Part shown: in pieces, positions 1 through 8,886 of the stretch
How the letters are laid out: each line of letters begins with the position of its first letter
How positions within the stretch are numbered: the first letter of the stretch is position 1
Assembly (NCBI RefSeq): GCF_001544535.1
Contig: NZ_FCON02000009.1
Span: forward strand, 1 to 64,000
DNA from: Caballeronia choica
Lineage (GTDB): Bacteria > Pseudomonadota > Gammaproteobacteria > Burkholderiales > Burkholderiaceae
DNA: 64,000 bases
Reading direction: 5' to 3'
Position numbers and translations under genes: made by a program
The notes under the pieces: model-generated
Told to the model about the DNA's origin: nothing
The model's database searches: none
The model's input: the letters and a program-made list of their open reading frames with translations, nothing else

Positions 1-395
1 TGTTCAACGTTCTGAAGAACGGCTGTCAGGTCGAAGAGCTGCAGTTGGGCACGATTGAACGACTCGAGCGTGCGTTGGCGCTGTTTCTTGTGGTGGCTTG
101 GCGTGTGACCTATCTGATGCGGCTGGGCCGGACCTGTCCTGATTTGGACGCGCATCTGTTCTTCGATCCCGATGAAATTCGGGCCGCCCACTTGCTCACG
201 AAAACGCGTATGCCTGTGCAACCCAAGCTCAACGAAGTGTTGCGCTTGGTCGCTCGCCTCGGCGGTTTCCTCGCTCGCAAGGGCGATGGCGAACCCGGCG
301 CGGAGACAATCTGGAAGGGGCTCACAAAAGTTCATATCGCCGCGGAAACCATGCGCTTATTGCGCGATGACGGTGATGCCGACATTTCTGTATAA
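1..395 (+). mobile_element. IS4-family (Tn5/IS50-like) transposase, 3' end only
   Basis: An open frame enters from the left edge (reading from base 3) and stops at 393-395. It is the C-terminal part of an IS4-family DDE transposase of the Tn5/IS50 type. The first residues FFNVLKNGCQVEEL carry the Lys of the YREK signature, and the tail LNEVLRLVARLGGFLARKGDGEPG is the typical end of this subgroup. About 130 residues are visible, so most of the catalytic core lies outside the window. The stop is only 12 bp before the truncated MFS gene, which suggests that the element inserted into it. I could not define terminal repeats. Confidence 0.85.
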
Positions 396-406
396 CGACA
401 TGCGTT

Positions 407-1447
407 ATGGGACGTTTAGTCGATGCAACACCGCGAAAGAAGGCGTTGCTTTGTGCTGGGCAGTTAACCGTGCTTCTTTTCACCATGACGGCGATCGCCG
501 TACATCATTACGCCATTGCCATTGGCGATTTTTCCATGCTGATCGCGCTGACAATTGCGCTCGCGGGCGCTTCATTGCTCGCGGGCGGCGCATTGGACTA
601 TTTTCTGCGCATCTGCATTCCAGACGGCGCGCGCGCCCGGCGCATCGCGTCGATGAACATAGTGACCCAGATCGCGCTCATCACCGGAACCGGGGCGGCG
701 GGTTTCGCAGCCTCCATAATGACCATCGAGACGGCGCTGATTATCCCGTCTCTGTGCGCAGCGACCTGTGCAATTCTCTGCTTGCTTTGCCTGCCGGACC
801 TGCGCGTCGGAAAAAGTGCCGAACACAAGCGGACAGGTTGGGGTGCTATTCACGCGGTACTATATTTTCAATTCCCTGTTCTGTTTTCCATCGCGTGCTG
901 CGGCGCACTGGTTTTTTCAATTGGCCAGGTGACCAATATGCTGTTGCCGGGCCTCATCGCTTTTTTTCTAAAACTGGGTAGCATCAATTATTCGACAATC
1001 GAAGCCGCCTGGTCCATTGGCGCATTCAGCGTCAGTGCGTGCCTGGCCATGATGAAAAAAGCCCTGGGCGGTGGCATCGGATGCGACCTGCTGATTATCA
1101 GTTCGATGTCCGTCGTTCTCGCCCTGGTCCCGTTCGCGCCTGCATTTTCCGTTCTCATCGCGATGCATTTCGCGCTAGGAGCCGGTTTCGCATTCGTGCG
1201 CATTCGCACGGAGACACGTTTTCTCGAAGACTGCCCTGTTCATTTGCTTGGCCGATTTCGCGCGAACAGCATGGCGTTGACAAGCGTCGCCGGCCTTCTC
1301 ATTTACTGCATTCCGCTTATCTGGAGTGACGCATTGATATCGTCCCTGTACCTGAGTATTGCTGCGGTGATATTAGTCGCTGCTGTGATATTGCTGGCAG
1401 TGTCGCCTTCGGTTTTGTTGACAAAGAGTCGCGCGTCAAGCAAATAA
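407..1447 (+). pseudogene. MFS transporter, N-terminally truncated
   Basis: A 346-residue hydrophobic protein with about ten membrane helices. It begins GRLVDATPRKKAL, which fits the loop 2-3 signature (motif A, GxxxDxxxRK) of major facilitator proteins. Helices 1 and 2 are therefore missing, and a normal member would have about 400 residues and 12 helices. The upstream sequence is the 3' end of an IS4-type transposase, so truncation by insertion is the simplest explanation. The ATG at 407 is probably an internal Met rather than a native start, and no good ribosome site precedes it. The exported substrate is unknown. Function is doubtful, although the frame is intact. Confidence 0.75.
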
Positions 1448-1453
1448 ACTTAT

Positions 1454-2932
1454 TCACGATACGTTCAGAAACCGGTCGATCACCCCCGCCAGCGTCTCGA
1501 AGGCCGGCTCGATTTCCTCGTCCGGCACACACGCATAACCGATCAGAAGCCCGGAGCCCGCATCGTCGCGCCGCGCGAAGTACCCCGACAACGGCCGCAC
1601 GACGATATTCTCCGCGAGCGCTTCCGCCGCGACCGCGCGATCGTCGACGCCATCCGGCAACCGCAGCACCAGATGCAGCCCCGCGTCGCCGCCGACGATT
1701 TCGAGCGTGTCGCCATAACGTTTCGCGATGGTCGCGAGCATCAGTTCCCGCCGCTGCCCATACAGCGTGCGCATCCGCCGGATATGCGACGTGAAATGCC
1801 CTTCCGCGATGAATTCCGCGAGCACCGCCTGCTGCAGCAACTGACCTTCGCGATACAACTCCGCCGAAGCCGTCGCGAAACTCGCGGCCAGCGCCTCCGG
1901 CACGACGATATAGCCGATCCGCAGACCCGGAAACAGCGTCTTGCCGAAGCTGCCCACATAAATCACCTGCCCCGCCGTATCGAGCCCTTGCAGCGAAGCG
2001 AGCGGCCGGCTGCCATAGCGGAACTCGCTGTCATAGTCGTCCTCAATGATCCAGCAGCGGTTTTGCCGCGCGTATTCGAGCAGCATCCGGCGCCGCGCGA
2101 GACTCATCACCATCCCGAGCGGATACTGGTGCGACGGCGTGACGAGGATCAGCTTCGGCGGATCGGCCAGGTCGACGGCCGTTGGCGCAATGCCCTCCTC
2201 GTCGACCGCAATCGCCTTCAGGTCCAGCCCCGAGACCTGTAACACGCTGCGCACGCCCCAATAGCACGGGTCCTCGGTCCAGATCGTGTCGCCGGCATCG
2301 GACAGAAGCCGCACGGCGAGGTCGATCGACTGATGGATGCCCGTCGTCACGACGATCTGCTCCGGCGAGCAATGCACCGACCGCGACGTGCGCAAGTAGT
2401 CCGCGAGCGCATGACGCAGCGACGCGAGCCCGCCGCCCGGCGCGTAAGTCAGCAGGTCGGGCCGCAACCGGCGCCAGTATTTCGCGTGCAGCCGGCTCCA
2501 GACGCGCGCCGGAAAGCGCGACACATCCGGCACGCCCGGCATGAACGCGCCGCCCTGCCGCTTCGAGACTCCCGCACCCGCGATCAGCCGCGCGCCGCGA
2601 GTCGAAAGCACGGCCGGCGCGGCTTCGACGCGCGACGGGATGTCGTCGAAGACGATCTCGTCGGGCGCGCTGTCGGCGACGAACGTGCCGCGCCCCGTCG
2701 CCGACGACACATAGCCTTCCAGCGCCAGTTGCTCGTAGACCTGCGTGATCGTATTGCGCCCGACGCCCAGTTCGGCGGCGAGCAACCGCGACGACGGCAC
2801 CTTCGTCCCCGCCGGCAATTCGCGCGAAAGGATCGCCTGCTGCAACAGCCGATGCAGTTGCCGGTAGATCGGCTGCGCGCTGCCCCGGTCGAGCCGCTGC
2901 GCCAGCCAGTCGGACAACACGCTCGCCCGCAT
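1454..2932 (-). CDS. MocR/GabR-type GntR regulator with aminotransferase domain
   Basis: 492 residues. The N-terminal winged helix (about 15-80, with PAGTKVPSSRLLAAELGVGR) is of the GntR type. It is followed by a class I aminotransferase-like domain whose PLP-binding Lys lies in VGSFGKTLFPGLRIGY. This is the MocR architecture. The gene is divergent from gabT-gabD, the usual position of GabR, which senses GABA with PLP and activates gabTD. The 115-bp shared promoter holds TGGCTC repeats that are probable operator sites. The role as the gabTD regulator comes from family and position; PdxR or another MocR ligand is the alternative. Confidence 0.88.
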   Translation of the reverse strand: MRASVLSDWLAQRLDRGSAQPIYRQLHRLLQQAILSRELPAGTKVPSSRLLAAELGVGRNTITQVYEQLALEGYVSSATGRGTFVADSAPDEIVFDDIPSRVEAAPAVLSTRGARLIAGAGVSKRQGGAFMPGVPDVSRFPARVWSRLHAKYWRRLRPDLLTYAPGGGLASLRHALADYLRTSRSVHCSPEQIVVTTGIHQSIDLAVRLLSDAGDTIWTEDPCYWGVRSVLQVSGLDLKAIAVDEEGIAPTAVDLADPPKLILVTPSHQYPLGMVMSLARRRMLLEYARQNRCWIIEDDYDSEFRYGSRPLASLQGLDTAGQVIYVGSFGKTLFPGLRIGYIVVPEALAASFATASAELYREGQLLQQAVLAEFIAEGHFTSHIRRMRTLYGQRRELMLATIAKRYGDTLEIVGGDAGLHLVLRLPDGVDDRAVAAEALAENIVVRPLSGYFARRDDAGSGLLIGYACVPDEEIEPAFETLAGVIDRFLNVS

Positions 2933-2936
2933 CGAA

Positions 2937-2982
2937 TTGGCTCCTATAGATTTATTGAAATGGCTCTGAACTTAAGAGCCAA
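2937..2982. promoter_or_regulatory. Candidate MocR/GabR operator in the divergent gab promoter
   Basis: Between the divergent regulator and gabT lie TTGGCTC (2937-2943), TGGCTCT (2961-2967) and AGAGCCA (2975-2981). The last two form a perfect 7-bp inverted repeat around a 7-bp spacer, and the first is a direct copy 24 bp away. Mixed direct and inverted copies suit dimeric MocR regulators. Binding is inferred. Confidence 0.55.
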
Positions 2983-3047
2983 ATCTTACTATAGTCACTA
3001 CAGTTACTCGACTAGCAACCGCGCCCCGCGCGAAGGAGATCACCGCT

Positions 3048-4355
3048 GTGACGAACCCCACTCAAAGCACGCTGAAAAACGCCGACCTGCAAGCCCGCAA
3101 GAACGCCGCGACGCCTCGCGGCGTCGGCGTGATGTGCGATTTCTACGCCGCGCGCGCCGAAAACGCCGAGTTGTGGGATGTCGAAGGCCGCCGCTTCATC
3201 GATTTCGCGGCGGGCATCGCCGTGTGCAATACCGGCCACCGCCATCCGAAGATCGTCGAGGCGATCCGCGCGCAGCTCGACTGCTTCACGCACACGGCAT
3301 ATCAGATCGTTCCCTACGAGTCTTATGTTTCGCTCGCCGAGAAGATCAGCGCCCGCGCGCCCGGCGATTTTCCGAAAAAGACCGCGTTCTTCACGACCGG
3401 CGCAGAAGCCGTCGAAAACGCGATCAAGATCGCCCGCGTGGCGACCGGCCGGCCGGGCGTGATCGCGTTTACCGGCGGCTTCCACGGCCGCACGCTGATG
3501 GGCATGGCGCTCACCGGCAAGGTCGCGCCGTACAAGCTCGGCTTCGGTCCGTTCCCGTCGGACGTGTTCCACGCGCCGTTCCCGAACCCGCTGCACGGCG
3601 TTTCCGTCGCGGATTCGCTGCGCGCGATCGATCATTTGTTCAAGGCCGATATCGAAGCGAAGCGCGTCGCCGCGATCATCTTCGAACCGGTTCAGGGCGA
3701 AGGCGGCTTTTATCAGGCGCCGCTCGAATTCGTCCGCGCACTGCGCAAGCTCTGTAACGAGCACGGCATCCTCCTGATCGCCGACGAAGTCCAGACCGGC
3801 TTCGCGCGCACCGGCAAGCTGTTCGCGATGCAGCATTACGACGTCGTCCCCGACCTGATGACGATGGCGAAGAGCCTCGCGGGCGGCATGCCGCTGTCGG
3901 GCGTCGTCGGCCGTGCGGAGATCATGGATGCCGCCGCGCCCGGCGGCCTCGGCGGCACGTACGCGGGCAACCCGCTCGCGGTGGCCTCGGCCCATGCGGT
4001 GCTCGACATCATCGATAGCGAGAAGCTGTCGGAGCGCGCGGTGGTGCTCGGCGACAAGTTGAAGGCGAAGCTCGACGCGCTGAAGAGCGAAGTGCCGCAG
4101 ATCGCCGACGTGCGCGGTCCCGGCGGCATGGTCGCGGTGGAGTTCTGCCATCCCGGCACGAGCGACGCCGACACCGAATTCACCAAGCGCGTGCAGTCGC
4201 GCGCATTGGAACGCGGCTTGTTGCTCCTCGTTTGCGGCGTGTACGGCAACGTCGTGCGCTTCCTGTTTCCGCTCACCATTCAGGACGCCGTGTTCGACGA
4301 AGCGCTCGCGATCCTGGAAGACGTGCTGACCGAAACGGTCGGCGTCGCGGCTTGA
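3048..4355 (+). CDS. gabT: 4-aminobutyrate aminotransferase
   Basis: 435 residues, the usual GabT length. A class III aminotransferase that moves the amino group of GABA to 2-oxoglutarate, giving succinate semialdehyde and glutamate. The PLP lysine sits in MTMAKSLAGGMPLSGV after the DEVQTGFARTG motif (the Asp contacts the PLP ring). The N-terminal part shows CNTGHRHPKIVEAI and the helix GAEAVENAIKIAR. The start is GTG, with AAGGAGA at 3033-3039. It leads the gabT-gabD pair, with gabD 16 bp downstream, and is divergent from the MocR-type regulator that probably controls it. Confidence 0.95.
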   Translation: MTNPTQSTLKNADLQARKNAATPRGVGVMCDFYAARAENAELWDVEGRRFIDFAAGIAVCNTGHRHPKIVEAIRAQLDCFTHTAYQIVPYESYVSLAEKISARAPGDFPKKTAFFTTGAEAVENAIKIARVATGRPGVIAFTGGFHGRTLMGMALTGKVAPYKLGFGPFPSDVFHAPFPNPLHGVSVADSLRAIDHLFKADIEAKRVAAIIFEPVQGEGGFYQAPLEFVRALRKLCNEHGILLIADEVQTGFARTGKLFAMQHYDVVPDLMTMAKSLAGGMPLSGVVGRAEIMDAAAPGGLGGTYAGNPLAVASAHAVLDIIDSEKLSERAVVLGDKLKAKLDALKSEVPQIADVRGPGGMVAVEFCHPGTSDADTEFTKRVQSRALERGLLLLVCGVYGNVVRFLFPLTIQDAVFDEALAILEDVLTETVGVAA

Positions 4356-4371
4356 TTGGGGAGCCTTGGCT

Positions 4372-5820
4372 ATGAATCTGAAAGATCAGGCGCTGCTGCG
4401 CCACCAGGCATTCATCGACGGCGAGTGGCAATCCGCCGACAACGGCGCCACCTTCGAAGTCGTCGATCCGTCGAATGGCGCGTCGCTCGGCACCGTGCCG
4501 CACATGGGCGCGGCCGAAACGCGCCGCGCGATCGACGCCGCCAACGCCGCGTGGCCGGCGTGGCGCAAGAAGACGGCGAAGGAACGCGCCGCGATCATGC
4601 GTCGCTGGTACGACTTGATGATCGAAAACGCCGACGATCTCGCGATGATCCTCACGACCGAGCAAGGCAAGCCGCTCGCCGAGGCGAAGGGCGAGATCAT
4701 GTACGCGGCATCGTTCATCGAGTGGTTCGCGGAGGAAGGCAAGCGCGTCGCGGGCGATACGCTTGCCTCGCCCGCCGCCGACAAGCGCATCGTTGTGACG
4801 AAGGAGCCGATCGGCGTGTGCGCCGCGATCACGCCGTGGAATTTCCCGGCCGCGATGATCACGCGCAAGGTCGGCCCGGCGCTCGCGGCGGGTTGCCCGA
4901 TCGTCGTGAAACCGGCGGAAGCGACGCCGTTCTCCGCGTTCGCGATGGCCGTCCTCGCCGAGCGCGCGGGCGTGCCGAAGGGCGTGCTGAACATCCTCAC
5001 CGGCGACCCGAAGGCGATCGGCGGCGAGATGACGAGCAATCCGATCGTCCGCAAGCTGTCGTTCACCGGCTCGACGGCGGTGGGCCGTCTACTCGCGGCG
5101 CAAAGCGCGCCGACGGTCAAGAAAGTCACGCTGGAACTGGGCGGAAACGCGCCGTTCATCGTGTTCGACGACGCCGATCTCGACGCGGCCGTGGAAGGCG
5201 CGGTGGCATCGAAGTATCGCAACAGCGGGCAAACCTGCGTGTGCACGAACCGGTTCTACGTGCACGAGCGTGTCTACGACAAGTTCGCGCAGAAGCTCGC
5301 GGCGGCGGTCGGCCAGTTGAAGGTCGGGCGCGGCACGGAAAGCGGCGTCGCGCTCGGGCCGCTGATCAACGAAGCGGCAGTGCTGAAGGTGGAATCGCAT
5401 ATCGAGGACGCGCTGACCAAGGGCGCCTCGGTCGTGACGGGCGGCAAGCGTCACGCGCTCGGCCACGGTTTCTTCGAGCCGACGGTGCTCACCGGCGTCA
5501 CGCCCGACATGAAAGTGGCGAAGGAAGAGACCTTCGGGCCGCTCGCGCCGCTCTTCAAGTTCTCGTCGGACGAGGAAGTCGTGCGGATGGCGAACGACAC
5601 CGAGTTCGGGCTCGCTGCGTATTTCTACAGCCGCGATATCGGCCGCGTGTGGCGCGTGGCGGAAGCGCTCGAATACGGTATGGTCGGGATCAATACCGGG
5701 CTGATTTCAAACGAAGTCGCGCCGTTCGGCGGTGTGAAGCAATCGGGCCTCGGCCGCGAAGGCTCGCATTACGGTATCGACGATTATGTTGTGATCAAGT
5801 ATCTGTGCATGGCGGTTTGA
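4372..5820 (+). CDS. gabD: NADP-dependent succinate-semialdehyde dehydrogenase
   Basis: 482 residues. It oxidises succinate semialdehyde from GabT to succinate and so feeds the TCA cycle. Aldehyde dehydrogenase marks are TPWNFPAAMITRK (cofactor site), FTGSTAVGR, the catalytic Glu in ELGGNAPF and the catalytic Cys in NSGQTCVCTNRF. I chose ATG 4372, with GGGGAG about 9 bp upstream, over an in-frame TTG two codons earlier. It is co-transcribed with gabT (16-bp gap), and a strong terminator follows 20 bp after the stop. Confidence 0.95.
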   Translation: MNLKDQALLRHQAFIDGEWQSADNGATFEVVDPSNGASLGTVPHMGAAETRRAIDAANAAWPAWRKKTAKERAAIMRRWYDLMIENADDLAMILTTEQGKPLAEAKGEIMYAASFIEWFAEEGKRVAGDTLASPAADKRIVVTKEPIGVCAAITPWNFPAAMITRKVGPALAAGCPIVVKPAEATPFSAFAMAVLAERAGVPKGVLNILTGDPKAIGGEMTSNPIVRKLSFTGSTAVGRLLAAQSAPTVKKVTLELGGNAPFIVFDDADLDAAVEGAVASKYRNSGQTCVCTNRFYVHERVYDKFAQKLAAAVGQLKVGRGTESGVALGPLINEAAVLKVESHIEDALTKGASVVTGGKRHALGHGFFEPTVLTGVTPDMKVAKEETFGPLAPLFKFSSDEEVVRMANDTEFGLAAYFYSRDIGRVWRVAEALEYGMVGINTGLISNEVAPFGGVKQSGLGREGSHYGIDDYVVIKYLCMAV

Positions 5821-5840
5821 TTCGAATGATGTAATAAACG

Positions 5841-5868
5841 CGGCCTGGTAATCACCAGGCCGTTTTTT
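5841..5868. terminator. Intrinsic terminator after gabD
   Basis: CGGCCTGGT (5841-5849) and ACCAGGCCG (5854-5862) form a perfect 9-bp stem with a 4-nt loop, followed by T6. It ends gabTD. The T-run overlaps the stop codon of the convergent secreted-protein gene. Confidence 0.92.
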
Positions 5869-6466
5869 ATTTCGCCACACTTTTTGGCGTGACTTCGACC
5901 GCTGCGGCCGAAACGAATACCGCATGAACCATGTCGCCGGGTTTCAGGTTCTTGGTATCCATGTCGTGCGGAATCTCGAAGGTATCGGTGCGCCATGGTC
6001 CGCGAAGCGTAATCGTCCCATTCTTGCGATTGATGCTTTCAACGGTCGCAAGCACTTCGACCTGCCGGGCGGATTCGAATCCCGAGACGCCGGAAGCGCC
6101 CGAAGCCGGCGTATAAACCGACGTGTCGACGCGCTTGCGAATGCCCTTGTCGGCGCCGGATGCCTTTGCCGCCGTGACGAGCAGCGCGTTTTTATAAAGC
6201 ACATCGACCCGATCGCCGACTTTCAACTGATCGAAATTCTTGACCTCGTCACTCACGACCGCCGTCGTGACCGTCCCTTTCGTCCCGCGTAGCGTAAGCG
6301 TGCGCGTAGCCGCGTCGATACCGATGATTTCCGCCTGGAGGTGAACCGGCTGTGCCGCGCCGACAACTTTTTGCGCGGACGTGGCAAGCGAATCGGTTTG
6401 AGCGAAAACCGACGTTGTAATCGCCGATGCCGTGAGAATCAATGCCGCACTCCATTTTGCTTTCAT
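5867..6466 (-). CDS. Secreted protein with repeated small beta-domains (DUF5666-like)
   Basis: 199 residues. A Sec signal peptide (Lys-rich start, hydrophobic core, AFA-like cleavage near VFAQ) precedes two modules of the form 'xTxRGxxGT...KNFDQLKVGDRVDV' and 'ATVESINRKNGTITLRGPW...LKPGDMVHA'. The alternating short strands resemble DUF5666 or OB-like periplasmic proteins. It is paralogous to the protein at 8207-8683, which shares the 'TxTVxxVNxxTRTVTI...NxDKLxxGxRV' pattern. The molecular role is unknown. It converges on gabD, with its stop codon inside the gabD terminator. Confidence 0.75.
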   Translation of the reverse strand: MKAKWSAALILTASAITTSVFAQTDSLATSAQKVVGAAQPVHLQAEIIGIDAATRTLTLRGTKGTVTTAVVSDEVKNFDQLKVGDRVDVLYKNALLVTAAKASGADKGIRKRVDTSVYTPASGASGVSGFESARQVEVLATVESINRKNGTITLRGPWRTDTFEIPHDMDTKNLKPGDMVHAVFVSAAAVEVTPKSVAK

Positions 6467-6750
6467 GCAGTTTTCTCCATTGAAATGACACGCAATCGAA
6501 ATTCCCTACGCACGATTAATCAGCGACATTTATACCGCGCGCATTAAGTCATTGTCCATGATCGAATGGAATTTCATGAAGCGCACGAGTCGCATGATTC
6601 GCTTCATCAAGCCGCGACGCAAGCCGGCCGGCATCCGCGAAAGCCGCGCCGGTCATGCGGGGGCAAGGTCGCTGGCGAACCGGTAGAATCGGCTTCGTTC
6701 GCGGTGCGGCCGTCATGCCGCCCGCTTCTTTTTTCCCTCTCAGGCTGTCT

Positions 6751-7905
6751 ATGCGACGCTCAGCGTTCTTTCTTCGCGTCATCGGTATCGGCATTCTGTT
6801 TCACATCTACGTCGGCATGCGGTTGATTCCGGCCGCACCGGTCGGCGCACCGCTGCGCTGGCTCGCCGTGCTCGTGCTGGTCGCCTCCGTCCTTCTGATT
6901 CCACTCGGCATGGCCGCGCGGACGATCGAATCGCAGCCGCTCTCCGATCGTCTCGCGTGGGTCGGCCTGATCGCGCTGGGGTTTTTTTCGTCGCTGCTCG
7001 TGCTGACCTTTGCCCGCGACGTAGTGGTGCTGGTGATCCATCTCGTCGACTGGGCGCGCGGCGCGCCGATCGGATCGCCCACGTTCGTCGCGAGAAGCGC
7101 GCTCGCAGTGCCGGCGCTTGCGGTGTTGTCGTCGCTGATCGGCTTTTACAACGCGCGGCGGCGCGCGCCAATCGTCACCGTCGACGTGCCGATCGACAAC
7201 CTCCCCGCCGCGCTGAACGGCTTCACGATCGTGCAGATCAGCGATATCCACGTCGGGCCGACCATCAAGCGTCATTACGTGGAACGGATCGTCGCGGCCG
7301 TGAACGGGCTCGCGCCGGACCTGATCGCGGTGACGGGCGACATCGTCGATGGCGCCGTCGCGCATCTCGCCGACCACACCCGCCCGCTCGCGCAGTTGAG
7401 CGCGCGTCACGGCGCGTTTCTCGTCACGGGCAATCACGAGTACTACTCCGGCGCGGACAAATGGGTCGCCGAGTTTCGGCGCCTCGGCCTGACCGTGCTG
7501 ATGAACCAGCATGTCGTGCTCGATCACGACGGCGCGCGCGCAGTCGTCGCCGGTGTGACCGACTACAACGCCGGCAGCTTCGATCCGGCGCACAAGAGCG
7601 ATCCGGCGGCGGCGCTGCGCGGCGCACCCGCCGACGCCAGCGTGCGCCTTCTGCTCGCGCACCAGCCGCGCAGTGCGCCGGCGGCGGCCGCGGCGGGCTT
7701 CACGTTGCAGTTGTCCGGGCATACACACGGCGGACAGTTCTTTCCATGGAATTTTTTCGTGCGACTGCAGCAGCCGTTCGTTGCCGGACTCGACAAGCTC
7801 AACGGGTTGTGGGTCTACACGAGCCGCGGCACCGGCTACTGGGGACCGCCGAAGCGGCTCGGCGCGCCGTCGGAGATCACGCGATTGCGGCTCGTAACGG
7901 CCTGA
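6751..7905 (+). CDS. Membrane-anchored metallophosphoesterase (YkuE-like)
   Basis: 384 residues. About four N-terminal helices (residues 5-130) are followed by a calcineurin-type phosphoesterase domain with the ordered metal motifs DIHVGP, GDIVDG, GNHEYYSG and GHTHGGQFFPW. These bind two metal ions for hydrolysis of phosphoesters. In YkuE-like proteins the substrates are probably lipids or cell-envelope phosphates, and the exact substrate here is unknown. I chose ATG 6751; an in-frame ATG at 6715 would add 12 residues. It lies between two paralogous secreted proteins, both on the other strand. Confidence 0.88.
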   Translation: MRRSAFFLRVIGIGILFHIYVGMRLIPAAPVGAPLRWLAVLVLVASVLLIPLGMAARTIESQPLSDRLAWVGLIALGFFSSLLVLTFARDVVVLVIHLVDWARGAPIGSPTFVARSALAVPALAVLSSLIGFYNARRRAPIVTVDVPIDNLPAALNGFTIVQISDIHVGPTIKRHYVERIVAAVNGLAPDLIAVTGDIVDGAVAHLADHTRPLAQLSARHGAFLVTGNHEYYSGADKWVAEFRRLGLTVLMNQHVVLDHDGARAVVAGVTDYNAGSFDPAHKSDPAAALRGAPADASVRLLLAHQPRSAPAAAAAGFTLQLSGHTHGGQFFPWNFFVRLQQPFVAGLDKLNGLWVYTSRGTGYWGPPKRLGAPSEITRLRLVTA

Positions 7906-7935
7906 CGGAACGACAAGGGAAGAGAGAGTGTCCAC

Positions 7936-8066
7936 CCGGCTTGCGCCGGATGGACTGGGGAGAACGACGGATGTTCGCCGAGGTACGACTCGAACCCGCG
8001 TCCCGCGCTTGGGGAAGCGCGTTGCCCGACAGGCTTCAGAGGTGCCTGAGGCCTGCCGGACATCCG
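7936..8066. ncRNA. Structured intergenic segment, candidate RNA or tRNA-like relic
   Basis: In the 300-bp gap between the phosphoesterase gene and the convergent secreted-protein gene I see nested inverted repeats. The outer stem is CGGATGT (7968-7974) with ACATCCG (8060-8066). Inside it are GCGCTT-GGGG-AAGCGC (8005-8020) and a 9-bp arm, CCGACAGGC (8026-8034) with GCCTGCCGG (8051-8059, one G-U), topped by TCAG/CTGA. Together they make a three-way junction of about 99 nt. A separate hairpin CCGGC-TTGC-GCCGG lies at 7936-7949. The minus strand contains the T-loop-like GGTTCGAGTC, but its flanks do not pair as a T-stem, so I do not call a tRNA. No family is recognised and the transcribed strand is unknown. 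Confidence 0.35.
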
Positions 8067-8206
8067 CCGATCGTCAGGCGGGGACCCGTCGAACGACGGA
8101 AGCGCGAAGTTACCGAAGCGCGGACCCGCGCGATACTGGAAAACTCCGACAAATCCGATTGCGGCTTTTATTGATGCGCTTGTTACTGGGCTTGCTGCAG
8201 CGCTGA

Positions 8207-8683
8207 TTACGACTGAGCGGCCGACGGGACGATAACCTCGACCGCGACGCGCGCGCCGGCCTTGAGCGCGGCGGCCTTGCCCGCATCGCTCGCCTGGACG
8301 GTCATCGATTCGCCCTGCGCGTCCAGCAGCGTGACGACGCCCGACTTTTCGTCGCTGCTCACGACTTGCGCGACATTCGGCGCCTGCTCGCCGTCGGCGA
8401 GAACCGTCAGGTGGACGCGGCGCGTCGTCGTGCCGAAGACGCGCGTGCCGCTCGCCAGCTTGTCGAGGTTCGGCACGTCCTGGCCGACTTCGAGCGAGGC
8501 GGTGGCGCCTTGCGCGTCGACGATCGTGACCGTGCGCGTTGCCACGTTGACCGATTTGACCGTTCCCGTGACCTTCACCGACGCTGAGCCGTCGACGGTG
8601 GCCGCGCCGGGCGCCGGCGAAACAGCGAACGAAGCGGCTGCGAGAACGGCAGGGAAAAGAAGCGAAAGGGATTTGATTTTCAT
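8207..8683 (-). CDS. Secreted small beta-domain protein, paralogue of 5867-6466
   Basis: 158 residues with a clear signal peptide (MKIKSLSLLFPAVLAAASFAV). The mature protein has two copies of a short strand-rich module (TGTVKSVNVATRTVTIVDAQG and VVSSDEKSGVVTLLDAQG). The start at 8683 is set by GGAG seven bases upstream; an in-frame start at 8728 would add 15 residues and bury the signal peptide. It resembles the protein beyond the phosphoesterase gene, and the pair may have arisen by duplication. The function is unknown, with an envelope role likely from secretion. Confidence 0.72.
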   Translation of the reverse strand: MKIKSLSLLFPAVLAAASFAVSPAPGAATVDGSASVKVTGTVKSVNVATRTVTIVDAQGATASLEVGQDVPNLDKLASGTRVFGTTTRRVHLTVLADGEQAPNVAQVVSSDEKSGVVTLLDAQGESMTVQASDAGKAAALKAGARVAVEVIVPSAAQS

Positions 8684-8886
8684 GGAGTTGCTCCGGCTGA
8701 CGAAAGGATTTTTCGCATGGGTCGACATGACCGCGGTAAATATCGCGAAAGAAGACGAGTCTGTTTTTCGAGATATACCTTGTCAACCGACGAATCCCTT
8801 TTGAGTCGCTGCTTATTTTGAGATAACCGGATTAATCGCAGTTTTGTTACGCGATTTACTACTGTTATTCAGCGAGATTGAATTCG

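Noticed and set aside
2333..3757. A 474-codon frame crossing the gab promoter
   Set aside because: It overlaps the regulator and gabT and consists of Arg-rich low-complexity sequence.
7968..8066. A functional tRNA (Sec- or Ser-like) on the minus strand
   Set aside because: A T-loop-like GGTTCGAGTC and an outer stem exist, but the T-stem does not pair, no 7-nt anticodon loop with U33 is found, and no CCA-like end follows. Kept only as a structured-RNA candidate.
7928..8206. A 92-codon frame after the phosphoesterase gene
   Set aside because: Arg-rich, no ribosome site, and it runs through the inverted repeats.
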